A stretch of 64,000 nucleotides of DNA, from the NCBI GenBank assembly GCA_003550325.1, contig QKWP01001649.1, positions 1-64,000 of the forward strand, read 5' to 3'. This stretch comes from Gigaspora rosea (lineage: Eukaryota; Glomeromycota; Glomeromycetes; Diversisporales; Gigasporaceae). Position numbers and translations under genes: made by a program. Positions 12,775 through 26,062 of the stretch are shown here, in pieces; the stretch's first letter is position 1; every line of letters begins with the position of its first letter. A model generated the notes under the pieces. The model ran no database searches. It saw only the letters and a program-made list of their open reading frames with translations, and was not told where the DNA came from.

Positions 12775-13815
12775 GGTAACATCCCTAGTCACAATCTATA
12801 TATTTTATATAATAAATTTTCCACAATTCACAAATAAATTATTTATCGAATTGTTTTCAGAATTCCTCAAATATGCATAAAATTTTTTGTTTTATATGAT
12901 GCTGGGTCTTAGCCTTGCGAAGTTTGTTTGTAAACGGGCCACAAACACAAGTGCCACACATTACAGGTTTGTATAATAAAAAAATTTAGCCACGTTATAT
13001 TATATATAACAATAAAACAATAAAAGAATTTATATATAACAATAAAACAATAAAAGAATATAGTATACTTACAAATAAAAACCAACAAAATTATATCGAA
13101 AATGGCATATCCCTTCTCAAAAATAATTTTTTTCGGAGAAGAAAGCTAATATCTTATCTAAAAAATTACTGTTTACTTTTTTCTATTTTCGAATTTATGA
13201 GAAAATAGGGGACGAATGCAATCATCATTCACATCTATATTGTAAAACGTGTAAACAAGTGGCAGATGGAATTTATAAGCGATGTGAGTGTGAAAATTTT
13301 CCAAGAAAATCTCGAATAATTGACAATAAATCAGAATTAACGATTTAGTCGTTATACATAATTTTCCATAATTCGCCCACGTAACAAAGATATTCATTTA
13401 ACATGTGTTAGAATAATTCCGAATATAAAATTTATCTGTATCACTTATCGTTATCAATTAACTCATTGCCACATATTTCTGATTTCACTTTGTGGGGAAA
13501 CCAAACCTTATCTGGCCTAAATGCGCGAGTATCAAGTCTTATTTTTTAACGATTTTAGCCTTACATGGTTCTATAACTCGTGTTTCTCTGCATGGAAATA
13601 CATGTCTCAACTTCTATCATAGAAATTTTCGATGTAAGATTGAATGTTTTACTTCTGTCTAATTTATTGTTTCCTGTCGCTCTATAGTAATTATTTCTTG
13701 CTTTTTTATATTCAACTTAACATTTATCAACATTGCACATTTAGTATCTAAGATTGAGCACTTTTATTAAATGAAGAACCGTTAGACACTCTTTGTAGTG
13801 CATCTGTTGTTTATT

Positions 13816-15810
13816 TAACAATAGAGAATAATGTTTTGCTACTATATGATAATGAAAGAAAAATAGTTGACCAGGCGGTTAATTCATTTTTATTGAAAAT
13901 TGAAGATCTTAGACGAAGAGCAAAAGTGTTAGAAATTTTACCACAGGTTAGTACAAATTGAGATTTCTATTGTTAAATTTAATGATAATACTATAGTAGA
14001 TGTGAGCTTTAGTTTTGGTATGTCATAGCTGAAAGTTGGGAAATGCTGGCCTAGAATATCAATATTTTCTAGTGTTCCGTATGAACCGGACCGGGCGGGT
14101 ATTTTTAAAGATCCGGGTCCGGTCCGGGATCCAAGTTATGGATCCGGATCCAGTCCGTTTCTAAAAACAACCTCTCTAGAAAAAAATATTGCCCTCCATA
14201 TCTCTTTGATGACTCTGCTCGTCTTTTATGTCACTTTTTTTACCTACATTATGAACATTTTTGACCCAACAGAAAAGCTAGCTTATTTTTCAGACCGGAC
14301 TGGGCAGATCTTAATAAAGATCCGGATTCGGTCCGGTATACGGACCGTACCGGACCCGGACCGGACCCGGATCTTTTGCGGAACACTAATATTTTCAGAT
14401 GTTGAGGGTTTCTGCTCTTCTCTAACTGTGTGTGACTATCCAGCCAAAACAATAATACATTAAATATATTTGAAAACGCATATGTGCAAGTATAGCATTA
14501 ATTTGTAAAATTTGGGATAAGGTTAACATACTGTTATTTTATACTATATCTACTATAGATTGAAAGCAGATATATTAGTATTAAAGATCTGAAAGTATTA
14601 AAGGTATTAAATTTGAATAGAGAGTTTACACCAAATTATGATTAGAAAAAATAGAACGAAATCTTAACATATTAGATCTAAACTCGAGGTAAATATTAGG
14701 GTGTTTGAATTTTTTTTTTTATGGAGAACTAATAAATAAGATTATATGCCTAGCATTCAACAACAGCATCAGATATGAATCTTTATAGTTCGCTTAAAAA
14801 GCTTTAGCAAGTATAGACCCTTTGGATCTTACATAGTGAGATCCAGAAGCAAGCATGGTTCTAAGTAATAACTCAAAAAGTTGTGAATAGCTTAGAGCAT
14901 AGACTGAGTAAATCTTTATAGAACTGCGAGAAAATATGAAATATGTTCTTCCTGATTTGGTTGTGGCTAAGTGTGAAGGTTTGCAAAAAATTTCAATAAT
15001 TCAAATGTTTCAATGTTTATGATGAATATTTTTCATGATAAAAAATAGAAAGAGAATAAGAATGAATTAGTGAAAATGACAGAACATATTCTAGGCATGC
15101 TATAAGTGATTCACTTAATATTATCTTTATTTGAAAAAATCAAATAAATGGCAAATCTAATATATCTTTGTTAGTAGTCATAATCCCACATTTATAACTA
15201 GTACATCCTGCAGTGAGCAGAGTGAAGGGACATATCCTACAGATGTCATAATTTTTTGCTCTGAGCAAGTTTAAGCAACCTTCCAAATGGTAGTATCTGT
15301 TTAAGCATAGTGAAATGGCAGAGTATTGCAAGCAAAGCTTAACAAAATCCAGAAATAAATAGAAAGTAAATAGGAAAAAACCTAATATAATGGGGTTGTT
15401 GAAGCAAGATGAAAAAATTATTGAGCTATTGTATACCAAATTATCTCACATCATATACAATAATAGTTCAAAAAAGTTGGATGATGATGTTAAGTTGTGA
15501 AGAGAAATATTGGATGGAATGAGTTATATTAGTGCAATGTATAGACCAGCTAGTAATCAATTGTTAGTACAACTATGCATCTAAATGTTTTTGTAAAGAA
15601 ACTTCCTAGGATACCAATGACATTTTTATCTAAACCTAGTATTCTACAAGATCTGATCCAGCTACTGAAACTGCCTTTTTAACAAATTCAAATCCAGGCA
15701 TTAGTTCAGTGGTGGCAATACCCAAAACAGCTTACCCTTCTAGTGCCTCATATCTTGGCCATTTGTTCACAGGAAATATTATTATACAATTCAATGTTAC
15801 AAGATGAAAT
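13816..15810 (+). pseudogene. Decayed multi-exon gene, unrecognised
   Basis: Scattered plus-strand open pieces suggest a dead gene. One at about 13816-13946 encodes NERKIVDQAVNSFLLKIEDL and ends at a consensus donor (CCACAG then GTTAGT). Another near 14935-15005 reads ENMKYVLPDLVVAKCEG. A 50-codon open piece at about 15655-15808 contains PGISSVVAIPKTAYPSSASY. A hAT MITE (14070-14388) sits in what would be an intron. Frames between pieces are closed by stops. I cannot name a family, and some pieces could be chance open frames. Confidence 0.25.
14070..14388. mobile_element. hAT-type MITE with CCGGACC words (TSD ATATTTTC)
   Basis: Starts TAGTGTTCCG and ends CGGAACACTA. A perfect 8-bp TSD ATATTTTC flanks it (14062-14069, 14389-14396). 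Both subterminal regions are packed with GGTCCGG, CCGGACC and GGATCC words, giving strikingly high GC in AT-rich DNA. It has no coding capacity. A related fragment in reverse orientation is at 61651-61780. Confidence 0.9.
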
Positions 15811-17520
15811 GGAATAAACAACTTGCATTAGAATATGGAATGATTATAGATTTTAATGATATACATAAAGTCTTAATATAAAATTTATAATTAACTAGAC
15901 ATACCAATATTGATCAATTTCTATTATTTTTAACAAAGTCAAGTTTTATACCAAACACATATTGAACATATTGTTTGTATATCCACAACTCACATTTTGT
16001 ATTCTATATAAGAATATCCTAAATATTGGCTATTTCTTTTTTATAGAAAAATCTCTACACAAATATATTATTAATGTTAGAAAAGTAACTCAAAATAGGT
16101 ATATATATATATATACATATTTGTGTTGCTAGTAAGGGCCAGGATATAGGATAGTAGATTGTGCAATATCTATAGAATTTAAAAAAATTATAATATTTAA
16201 TGCTATTTTTTTCATAATTGAGTGGGTTTTAATAGTTTATAGAAAAATGTGAATTATTATTACAAACCAAAGACCAATTTTGTTTAAAGGAATTCTTATA
16301 GGATTGTCTAAAAACTTTGTATTATGCTATTGTTTGAAGCAATCCCACTACTAGATATAGCAACAATAATGTCACTATTTCAAACACCAAGACATAAGCT
16401 CCGCAAAAGAAAATATATACAAGCTAATGATCTTGGCATTAATAATAATCATAATAATATTGGTGATAATAACAATCTTTTTGATAATAATAAAAATGGT
16501 AATAATAATAGTACTCATTAATACTGATGTGATAGCTTTATAATTCATATTGTCCATATCAACAATATATACATATTCTTGATTCCAATGAAATTTATAT
16601 TCAACTTTTTCATTTCAGTCAAAAAAAGTATTGTAATTTTTCATTAAAGTTCTAAACTGGGACAAACTATAGCTATATGAGGCAACAATTAGAAAGATCT
16701 TAAAGAATCTGCATGAAATATGCTTAGAGTGGTGACATATACTACATAATATAATTTTACTATACCCCCTACCTTCTCCCCCCTACATAAAAGAAATTTG
16801 ATTGGCTATTATAAACTTCTATATTTAACGTAAGATTTCAGAGACCCCCCTCCCCCCTAAAATATTACGTAATATCTGTCACCACCCTTACCAATCTTTT
16901 CTCAGAAGTGTTTTTGGTACTTGGAATAATTGTAGAATACTTATTAACTTTGTTTTAAAATTTTTTACCTACTGATTTTCAGAAGGAACTTGAAAAAGTT
17001 AAGGATATTTTGAAAAGAGAGTTTTGTAAAAAAAATATAACTATTTTTTTTACTTATTTGCATAGGTAATACAAACCAAAAAAGGAATTCTGATTTTGTA
17101 AATAAACTAAGTGCATAGAATAAAAATTTGGGGTTAGAGCCTTAATGTTAGAGTCTATAAGATTAAATTAATGCTTACTATAGTGTATATAAAATTTTAT
17201 CCCTATTATGTTTAATTAGCATATCAAGATTGATTTAAATATTTGTTTTTTGCATATTTTACTTTTTTTTATGCATATTTGAATTCTTTGTCAAAATAGT
17301 CAAAATTTGCACTTTCTGATTGGCTATCTTCTCTCTGTTTAGCATTGTATTACCTTAATTTAGTGATCACAGAAATACCCATATAGCAATTTATGGACTT
17401 GCAATCTAAATTATTTTTTGTTTTGGATTTTCAAGAAATTTGTTAGCATTATAAAAGGCAAACAAATAGAGTTTTACTAAGATTAATACTCATTTGTTTG
17501 ACATTGCATGTCTTATTATA
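15811..17520. other. AT-rich intergenic DNA
   Basis: No supported gene. An AAT/AAC-rich low-complexity stretch at 16436-16520 produces a short Asn-rich open frame that I regard as chance. Two C-rich tracts (16765-16783 and 16846-16858) interrupt the AT-rich background. Confidence 0.4.
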
Positions 17521-17689
17521 AGTGTAACAGGACCCCAAATAATTTATATGAACTTATATTTGAGTATTATAGTAAATTTTTTTTTTTTGGTTAGCATTTT
17601 TATATTAGTATATATAAGCTATATTTTTAAATATCAGATAAAATTTTTACCTAATTTTAACTTTTTTTAAAATATATTATTTTCTAAAA

Positions 17690-17880
17690 AAAAACTAAGT
17701 TATGTTCTTTAAAAAAAAAAAAAAAAAANTTCTTTAAAAAAAAACAAAGTAATGTTTTTTTTAAAAAAAAAAACAAAGTTATGTTTTCTAAAAAACAAAA
17801 AAAAAACAAAGTTACATTTTTTAAAAAAAAAATGGAGTTATATTCTTAACAAAGTTATGTTATCTAAAAAAAAAAGATAA
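17690..17880. repeat. A-rich minisatellite
   Basis: Five or six degenerate units of CAAAGTTATGTTTTTT followed by an A run, period roughly 30-40 bp. One ambiguous base (n) at 17729 shows that the homopolymer was hard to assemble. Confidence 0.75.
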
Positions 17881-18396
17881 AAAAATTATTAAACCCACTT
17901 AATATATCAGCTAATATATATCATAATTATATATTCTATATAATGTAAAAAAATTAAAAAATAACCCTCCAGTTTATGCTATTTTTTTATAATTTTTGCA
18001 TTTTTTCAATTTTGTATTTTTTCAATTTTTGCATTTATTATCTGCTGGGTCACTATTATCTGACCCAGGTCATGGCCTGGATTAAATATCTGACCTGGAT
18101 CATGGCCCAGATCATATTAGTGGATCGGTATAATTGGGCCTTTTTCGATAAATTATTATATGAAAAAGTTGCATCTAAGTGATATTAAAAACTAACAAAT
18201 GAAGCACTTGTTACAACTAACAAAAGGGCTTCTTTGATGTCTAGACAAGTTAAAAAAACCAAAAAAACTCAATAAAAAAGCTATGCCAAGATATAGAAAG
18301 AAGTACTTTTACCATTTGTTAAAATACTCAAATATTTTAAAATGGGTTGGGCATTGTTAGATGGGTTGGTAACTATCAAGGGTAAATTCAGAAGCT

Positions 18397-18535
18397 AATT
18401 TTCAAAAAAATAGCCCTTTTAACCTACTTTTGGTTTATAATTAAATACATAAATTTCATAATGTTCTACATATTTAATTATAAATACAAAGCTGGTTAAA
18501 AAGGCTATTTTTGTAAAAATTCGCTTTATAATAAA
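18397..18535. repeat. Foldback (inverted repeat) of ~139 bp
   Basis: GAAGCTAATTTTCAAAAAAA on the left is mirrored by AAGCGAATTTTTACAAAAAT read from the right, both continuing into TAGCC, TTTTAACC and TATAATTAAATA. It may be a small MITE nested in the larger hAT element. No TSD was identified. Confidence 0.6.
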
Positions 18536-18625
18536 TTTTCGTGTAAAAATTTTTGATAAGTCTTGATCATAATTGGTCGATTTATCCAATTATGCTGATT
18601 TGCAAATATGTTTTTTCATTAGCAC

Positions 18626-18911
18626 TAGGGCTCCTCAAATTCAAATCAAATCAAATATTGGGTCAATTTGAATTTGATCAAATCAAATTAATCCTGATTT
18701 GAATTTGATTTGATTCAAATATTTGAATTTGAATTTGATTTGAATTTGAATTTTTAATAGTAATTTTCAAATCAAATCAAATATTTGTCAAATCAACTCA
18801 AATTTGGCCAGATTTGAATTTGATCAAATCAATTATAGTCAAATTTGAATTTGAATTTGATCAAATATTTGATTCAAATATTCGAAGATCAAATCAAATT
18901 GCAGAACCCTA
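18626..18911. mobile_element. hAT-type MITE with TCAAATTTGA words (TSD ATTAGCAC)
   Basis: Starts TAGGGCTCC and ends GGAACCCTA-like (GCAGAACCCTA). A perfect 8-bp TSD ATTAGCAC flanks it (18618-18625, 18912-18919). The interior consists almost entirely of CAAAT and ATTTG words (AATTTGAATTTGAT, TCAAATCAAAT). It is nested inside the 17529-19111 element, so it is the younger insertion. Confidence 0.88.
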
Positions 18912-19119
18912 ATTAGCACATTTCAAATATAAGATTTTATAAAAATTACTCTATTAGCATTCTTTTAAATATACTCTTTTTGCTTATTAGCTGTTTTCAA
19001 ATATAATTTTTTTATCCAATATCTATTTTTCAAATATAATTTTTTTTTTAAAAAAAGTGCCTCTATTAGCAATTTTTCAAATATGATCTCATATAGATTG
19101 TTCGGGGTCCTAGTGTAAC

Positions 19120-19815
19120 TGAATATTTTATTCTATCCAGAACATCAAAGTTGAAGACAATTATTAGTATATAGATAGCTAAAATGAATAAAATACTGAC
19201 AGGTATTAGTACAAAAACACTATTTTATTTTGTATATATTACTGAATCTTGTAATTTATTTTTTACAGAAATTCTAAACATGTTATTTTGGCATAGCATT
19301 TTTTAATCTATGCTAATGAACTTTTGAATTATTCCATTTTATATAAAAAGAGTTTTCTAGGCTGTGTCGTGCTTGTATATCGCACCCAAACGATCTACCA
19401 ATTAAATTTGAAAATCAGGTATAATGTGCAAATTTCTTTGTATAACGATATTTTCAAACATTCATAATATCAAAAAATTTCATCTACATAACCATTTTTT
19501 AAGCTTTAAAAAAAAAAATTTCTTGCAAATTATGTTATAAGCTATTGCTCTCTCTAATCTCTAACTCTAACCCAACCCTAACTCTAACCTTATATTAATT
19601 TATATAAAATTATTTGTCGCAATCTACAAATTATGTTTATCTATATACTGTGATAAATTAGCATATCGCAGGGTGCGTTGTATAGGATTATTCTATATAA
19701 AAATATTATATTAATCAATAGTTAATAGGTTGTAACAAATCACATAGCAAATAGGTGATAAATTAAAAATTTTGAATTAAATATGAAAATAAAATATTCA
19801 AAATTGAATGTAATC
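19120..19815. other. AT-rich DNA with telomere-like CTAACCC cluster
   Basis: No gene supported. At 19555-19590 CTAACTCTAACCCAACCCTA is a degenerate CCCTAA-type cluster, again too short to be a telomere. Confidence 0.4.
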
Positions 19816-20114
19816 AGGGTCCTGGACATCTCTTATATAGGTTATAACTTAGATTTTGGTCAGTTTTGACCTAATTTCTAAAAATGACAAAATTATATTT
19901 ATTTAAATAACTTCTAATCCAGTAATCAGAATTGAATAAACTTTTTTTTGTTAGATGCGTTTCACTAAGAGCTTTATTTTTAAAAAAAAGTTTATTCAAA
20001 TTAATCTACTAGATGCCAAAATAATTGCCACAACCTGTTTTTTTGCTTCTTAAATTTTAGAGAATTTTGTTTAAAAAATAAAGTATGACCTTTGTACTAG
20101 ATGTCCAGGGTCCT
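19816..20114. mobile_element. 299-bp hAT-type MITE (TSD ATGTAATC)
   Basis: Left TIR AGGGTCCTGGACATCT; right TIR, inverted, AGGACCCTGGACATCT (14 of 16 identical). Perfect 8-bp TSD ATGTAATC at 19808-19815 and 20115-20122. The core contains an inner foldback (AATAAACTTTTTTT against AAAAAAAGTTTATT) resembling the small hairpin MITE in ALO1 intron 5. Confidence 0.9.
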
Positions 20115-20306
20115 ATGTAATCTGATTTAAAATTTGAAGCAATAATTAAATCAATTCTTGAATAATTTTGATTATTTCTTTTTCAAATCTTGTGATTTTG
20201 TAAAATATTTAAATTAAATTTTAAATAGTGCTTTATTATTAAGTGACAATAAATGAGTATGCAAAGATATGAACCAAGCATGATCACCCAAATCAGTTAT
20301 ATAAAG

Positions 20307-20325
20307 TTTTTTTTTTTTTTTTTTT
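20307..20325 (-). other. LINE poly(A) tail
   Basis: Nineteen consecutive T on the plus strand directly abut the TSD, marking the 3' end of the minus-strand LINE and target-primed reverse transcription. Confidence 0.9.
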
Positions 20326-23300
20326 GCTAAGCGAGACCTTGCCTCAGTTTTTATTAAATTTTATATAATTACATTTACTACAAATGCTTTAACTATTAAA
20401 CTAAAGCTTGGGCTAATTTACCCACGATCCAAACTCGGTGGGCCAAAGTCCTCCTTAATCGCCGTAATTATTGATAATATAGGGTGTACAATTGAATTGT
20501 ACGAACATGTTTTCCCATTGTTGTAGTTTGGCTTCGGTTTTCCTATTAGTTGTGTCTTTGCAGTGATTTTTGAATATTTCTCCTGCTACCGTCTTTATTT
20601 CTTTATCATTGTCATTGTTTTCTTCCTCACGTTCATTTCTGTTTCTTTCTTCTTGATCTTTTTCTTTATTTCTAATTTTCCATATTTTCTCATATATAGC
20701 TTCTGTGATTTTGTGTAATATTTGGACCATGAGTGATTCTTTCCTTCCTTCTTTGTTTGTAAGTTTGTTTATTTCGATAACTTCTTTTTTCTCTATTATC
20801 CTGTGTGTTATGCGTGTTAGACCTGTAATTGTGTCTGTAGTACAAAAGGAGTTAGTAATGGTATGGGTTATGTTATTAAGTATTGCCTCTGTCATTATTT
20901 CTTTTTCTTCTAGTATTTTTCTTGTTTTTTCTTTAATAATCTTTCGTAAGCTTGTTTCATTTTTGTCACATACTATCATATGATAGTTGCTCTCTGTTTG
21001 TCCGCATTTTTTCGGGCACCATGGTTCTGTTTTCTTTTTTCCTTCTCTATTGTTCAGGACTTCGTTTGTGGGTAGTTCTTCAAGTAACATCTTGATTTTG
21101 AACGCTTTAAGTCGTGATGCTTTCGGATTGGTTTCTCGTGTCGTTGGTTTGCATTTGTAGTTTATATATTCAAAAAAAGCGTCCCAATCTGCTGTTTCCT
21201 TCCTGGATTCTCATGCTTGGGTTCTTATTTGTGATTGCCATTTTGCTGTTTGTCTTGCATTGTATATATGTCGAATGAATCTTCTTGTTTTGTATGTGAT
21301 TGTTGCTCCCTTCCACTTCATTACGAATATGTCTTGTCTTATCTCTTCATAGTTTATTTCTCCATTTATTTTATATCTGTTTTGGTGCTTGTGTATTTTT
21401 AGATCTGTAAGTGATTCGAAGGTAAAGCTGATGTCGTTTTTATCGCAAGTGCTTTCCACATCATTCACCCTGGCCAGTTTTGTATATTTTGTATATCTTT
21501 TGTCTTGTATAATGCTATGTTGTGAATGTTTCTTGCTTTTTCGCACATATTTTGTCTCTTCTTTATGTTAATTTTTACTTTTCCTTTGCTCTTAATTATG
21601 GCCGCCAGTTGTATTAGTACTGTGGTGAAGTGCTTCTCCAGTGAGGGCCATTCTTGTGTGCTTATTTCCTACTGTATGTTCCCTTCTTCTATCTGGCATA
21701 TTATTCCATTTCTCTTGATGCCTTGTTGTTCTTCATTGTGTATTTGTATATTAACGTAAATCTGATTTTTTCCCCATATTTTACTTCTTATTTTTTCTAA
21801 TGTCTTGTTGTCTTCTTGGTTCTTTATTATTTTTATTGAATTCTTTTCCTATATTTTATGTATTGATGGTTTTTCTCTTTTTTTATTTGTTTTTCTCAGT
21901 CTTTCTAGATCTTTTTCTTCTATTCTCATCTTCTTTTTACAATCTACGGCCAGTTTCCACAATCTATTAATATTTATTTTCTTTGCACACCGTTGGGTAT
22001 TTATCGACGGATCATTATAGTGGCATCCTTCACATTGTAATAGTTGTCCACTTCTCTTTTTTTCTTTCCAATGTCTGACTGTTGCTATTTCACCTTTTAT
22101 TGACGTGATTTTTCCTACCAGGTTTATATTCATTGCCCCCAAGACTACCCAGTTGGATTTTGTTGGTGTCCCTTTGCTAGTCCATGGGTTCGGTGTACAT
22201 AGTGGTTGGTTTGTGTCTAGGTATATTAGTTTTATGTTCTTTTGCATTTCTTTAAACTATTTGGGTTCTTTCCCTTTTGTCATTTTCATCGTGGTTTGGG
22301 CCAGATTCTTCCATTCCAGAGTGTTTTTATTGTCGTATTCCAGGCATTGTTCTATATATCTTAACTCCATTTTGTTACATCTTTCCTTTATTTTCTCTTT
22401 GTTTTTCATTGTACCTAGGATTTCGTTAATTGAAGTGCCTTCCATATTTTCCGGTTTTGGCCATTTGTTATTGTTGTTTCTGCTACTACTGATTTGGACT
22501 TCTTCCATACTTTGTATCATTTTTGCTGTTGTAGTTTTGCTTTCCTCTAGTGGTAATATGTATTTATAGTGTTCTAAAATCAACTTGTTTGTTTTTGCCG
22601 CTTCTTGGATTTGTTGGATTCTTATTTTAAGTGTTGATTTTTCAAAATCTTTGTGATTAAGTAGTCTATTTAACATGGACATGTGCTGTGTGATTTGTTT
22701 TTCTTGTACTGTTTTAACTCCATATATTTTATAGTGATGTATTGTTGAGTTCGGTATTGTGATTACGATCCCCGCTTTTTGTTTGACTATTGACGTGTAT
22801 TGTCTAGTTATCTTTTCGGCCACTGCCTTAGGTAGTACTATATTCTGCACTCTATATGACACTCTTGCCAGTAACACCATGTTAATCAGGTATACTGCTT
22901 GCTTTTCGGTTACTCTTGCTCTTGTTATGCTTCTGATTGCACTCAACTCTTCGTCTGTTATTTTCTTTATACTTGATTTTCCGTCCGCTTTGCATGTAAA
23001 CCAGCACCCTAGTATTCTACATACATCATTCTCTTGTATTGCTTGTATCGTGCTCCCTAGGTATTCAATTTCTGCTTTTTCTTTTGTATTAAACGTCATC
23101 AGATCGGATTTGTGAGGGTTTACTTTTATGTTTGTTATTTTGAAGAATGACTTTGCTATATCTAATGTTTCTTCCATCTCATTTTTTGTTCTTGCTAACC
23201 ATATCGTGTCGTCCATAAAGGCTACCGTGGGTCTTTTACTCTCTAATATTTTTCTTTGATTCATGTCTGTATATTCAACTCTTATCGTGTATCCTTGTAT

Positions 23301-25957
23301 TGTTTTATAGATTTTTGATAGCAGGGGGTCGTAGTAGATCCTCCAGAGGAGCGGTGCTATTGTTTCGCCTTGATCCAACCGTCCTGAACCTCGACGTATC
23401 TGTGATTCCCAGATTAGAGATGATAGCATTTTCTCTGTTGGTGAATATATCTCCGATTAGATCTACTATTCCACTTGGTATTTTTATCCTTTCCATGGCT
23501 TTCTTAAGGAATGGTATGTGCATTGAATCGTATGCTTTTGAGATGTCTTGACTGAGTATCCATAATTCTTTCTTGTTTACTTGTGCATCCTCTATCATAT
23601 GTGCTATTGTTGTTATTGGTATCTCTGTGGATGTTTGTGGAAGTGCTACGTGGTTGTGTTCATTGAGGACTGGGTATCTACTCATCCTCGCACTCAGTCT
23701 TCTTGTAATTATTTTTGTGAAAATTTTCCTGGCATGTTCGGTGAGCGTTATTGGTCTTGTGTTGTTTAGATCACCTGCAAATTTTTCTTTTTTCGCTATT
23801 GGATATATATTGCTGCGCTTCCAACTCCTTGGTATTGGTTTCAAATGGATACATGCATTATATATTCTCAGTAATTTTCCTTTTGCTTTTCTTTTCAATT
23901 TCTTTAGCATTTCGTTCGAGATCGCTTGTGATCCCGTTGCTTTTTTTGCGGTGCCTCCTTGATCGCAATTTCTAATTCATGTAAGGTTATATCTTCTTCT
24001 ATTCCTGTATACCAGCTTGCGTCGACTCCTTTTAGAGGTTTGTAGTCTTCTTTCCAAACGTCCCACTCCTCTTTATTTTTAGGGTTCTTTTTGGTCCATT
24101 CCTGGTAGTGACGTTTGATGGACTCCTTGATGTTTTTTGGTTCGACTATTACACTATCTTTTTCCACGATATTTCTAATCTGTATAGGCTCTTTGTAACG
24201 TTGTAGTATACTGTCCACCATTTTCTTTGTGTTGTCAGCAAAATTGTTGTATCTTTTCTCAATATGTTTCTCTATATTTTGTCTATGCGCTATCTCATTC
24301 TCAATTTTCCTTGCTTTATAGATTGTCTTGTGATAGTCTTCTAGTTTTCTAATTTTTTCTTCTATATTGCTTGCTGTATCCTTGTTCTTAAATTCTATGC
24401 TAATTTCTATGTTACATTCTCTGCTTATTTCTTGTATTTTTTTGTTTGTTTCTTTTATTTCTTGTATCCCGCCTTCTCTACTTTGTTTGGTAAGCCTTTC
24501 TATTAATCTACTTATACATGCATTGTGGAGTTTTGTCACTTTTCTTGAGAATGCGTAGAATGCCTTAGGTGTTATTTTTGCTCTGGGTATGGTTTCATCT
24601 GCGATTTTTTTAATAATCTTTCCAATATTGTTCCATTTGGAGTTAAGCTGTTCCTCCGTGTGGATTGCTTGGTAACTTATCTCTTCTTTGTCCTTGATTG
24701 TGGCTTTCACGCCTTCTGTAAAGTCGTTCCATTTTTCTGGGGTCATCTCGTTGTATAAGTAGATTTTCCTCTTTTGTCTCTTTGTTCTGAACTGTTTGAT
24801 ATTAAAGTTTGGTCGCCATTCCATGCTAATTATTCTGTGATCGCTGTCCGTTATTCTTTCTGCGTCGATAATGTTTGGTTTCGTTATTGCTAGTATGAGG
24901 TTGTGTGTTATGTAGATGTCACCTATTTGGCTTTTCATCTCCTGCCTTGACCATATCTCTTCTTTTATATCGAAATGTTGTAGTACGCTTATCATTTCTA
25001 TCTCTTCTAGGCTTTTAAACTTGCAATTGGTTTCTTTCTGTCTCTTACTTTATCATAGTTAAAATCGCCTAGAATTATCATTTCGTAATTTTTGCTTCTT
25101 GCTTGATTTGCCCATTTAACAATTTCTTTTTGCGTCTTTTCCTTTAGCTCTTTGTTGGTTGTTGGCATGTATACTGATATGATCCTTATTCTTTGATTTC
25201 TTGGAAAATAAAAATCTATTGCTAGTGCTGTTCCTGATAGAGTTTGTATGTTGTGGATGTAGGGTTGTATTGTCTTTTTTATTGCTAATATTGTTCCCAT
25301 GCTCGATTCTCTGTTTTTGACTATATCTTGGTTGCTGTTTGCTGTAAATATATCGTAATATGGGTTTGCTAGTTCCATTTTGTAGTTGTTGGTCTCTGCT
25401 ATCTTTGTCTCTGTCATGCTTATTAGTGATCCCAGTCGATCAAAATTTTTCGACCGGCCAAGTCGATGAAATTTTATCGGCTTAGTCGGCTTAGTCGAAA
25501 ATTTTAAATGAACTATAGTTTAAATAAACTTCCTTATATATTTATCATTTGCATCGGGAAATTTATATATATAGATATTGATCGATATATAGCACTTAAT
25601 CGTTTTATATCGATTATAAAATATCGTTATATATCGATTAATTGGATAAAAATCAATATATATATCTATAATCGATATATATCATTTTTTATATTAAATC
25701 GTTATATATCTATAAATCGATTATAATCGTAATTATTTGAAACGATATATGACGATTAGCAGATCTTTAACGATTACATAGTGTTTTGACCGTGTCACAA
25801 AAATTTCAACCCGGATCACCAGATAAAAAAAAAAAAAAAACAGAGTTCAAACTTTCTTAAGCCCATTTGATCCGTAAGCTACCATAGATCATAGAAATAT
25901 ATTCCACAAAATGTGCAAAAAAACTTAAAAAAAAAGCCCGTTTTGACCAATTTTTAC

Positions 25958-26062
25958 CCCCTCTTCCTTTTATCCCTCTCTCTCTTTTACTCCTCTCTCC
26001 CTTTTACCCCTTTCTCCCTTTTATCCCTCTCTCCCTTTCTCTCTCTTTTTTTTTTTCTTTTT
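25958..26062. repeat. Polypyrimidine (CT-rich) tract inside the hAT
   Basis: About 100 bp of CCTCTCTC and TTTTACCCC-type sequence, upstream of the transposase start by some 890 bp. Low complexity; any regulatory role is unknown. Confidence 0.6.

Larger units (their letters stand above)
17529..19111. mobile_element. 1.6-kb non-autonomous hAT element (TSD AGTGTAAC)
   Basis: The left end AGGACCCC and the right end GGGGTCCT are inverted repeats whose similarity extends over about 35 bp, through TATATGA to ATATTTGA. The 8-bp TSD AGTGTAAC (17521-17528, 19112-19119) is perfect. No transposase is seen. Inside lie an A-rich minisatellite, a foldback at 18397-18535 and a complete second hAT MITE at 18626-18911. 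Near the right end TTTCAAATATA is iterated. Confidence 0.88.

Noticed and set aside
13173-13397. Minus-strand 74-codon frame
   Set aside because: No motif, no neighbouring exon and AT-rich composition; indistinguishable from chance.
16324-16521. Asn-rich small protein
   Set aside because: Generated by an AAT/AAC low-complexity tract; no conserved features.
20705-24558. Plus-strand hydrophobic frames resembling membrane proteins (for example 22105-22569 and 22759-23115)
   Set aside because: They lie antisense to the LINE ORF2. Its Lys/Glu/Ile-rich coding on the minus strand gives Phe/Leu/Ser-rich shadows, with no independent motifs.
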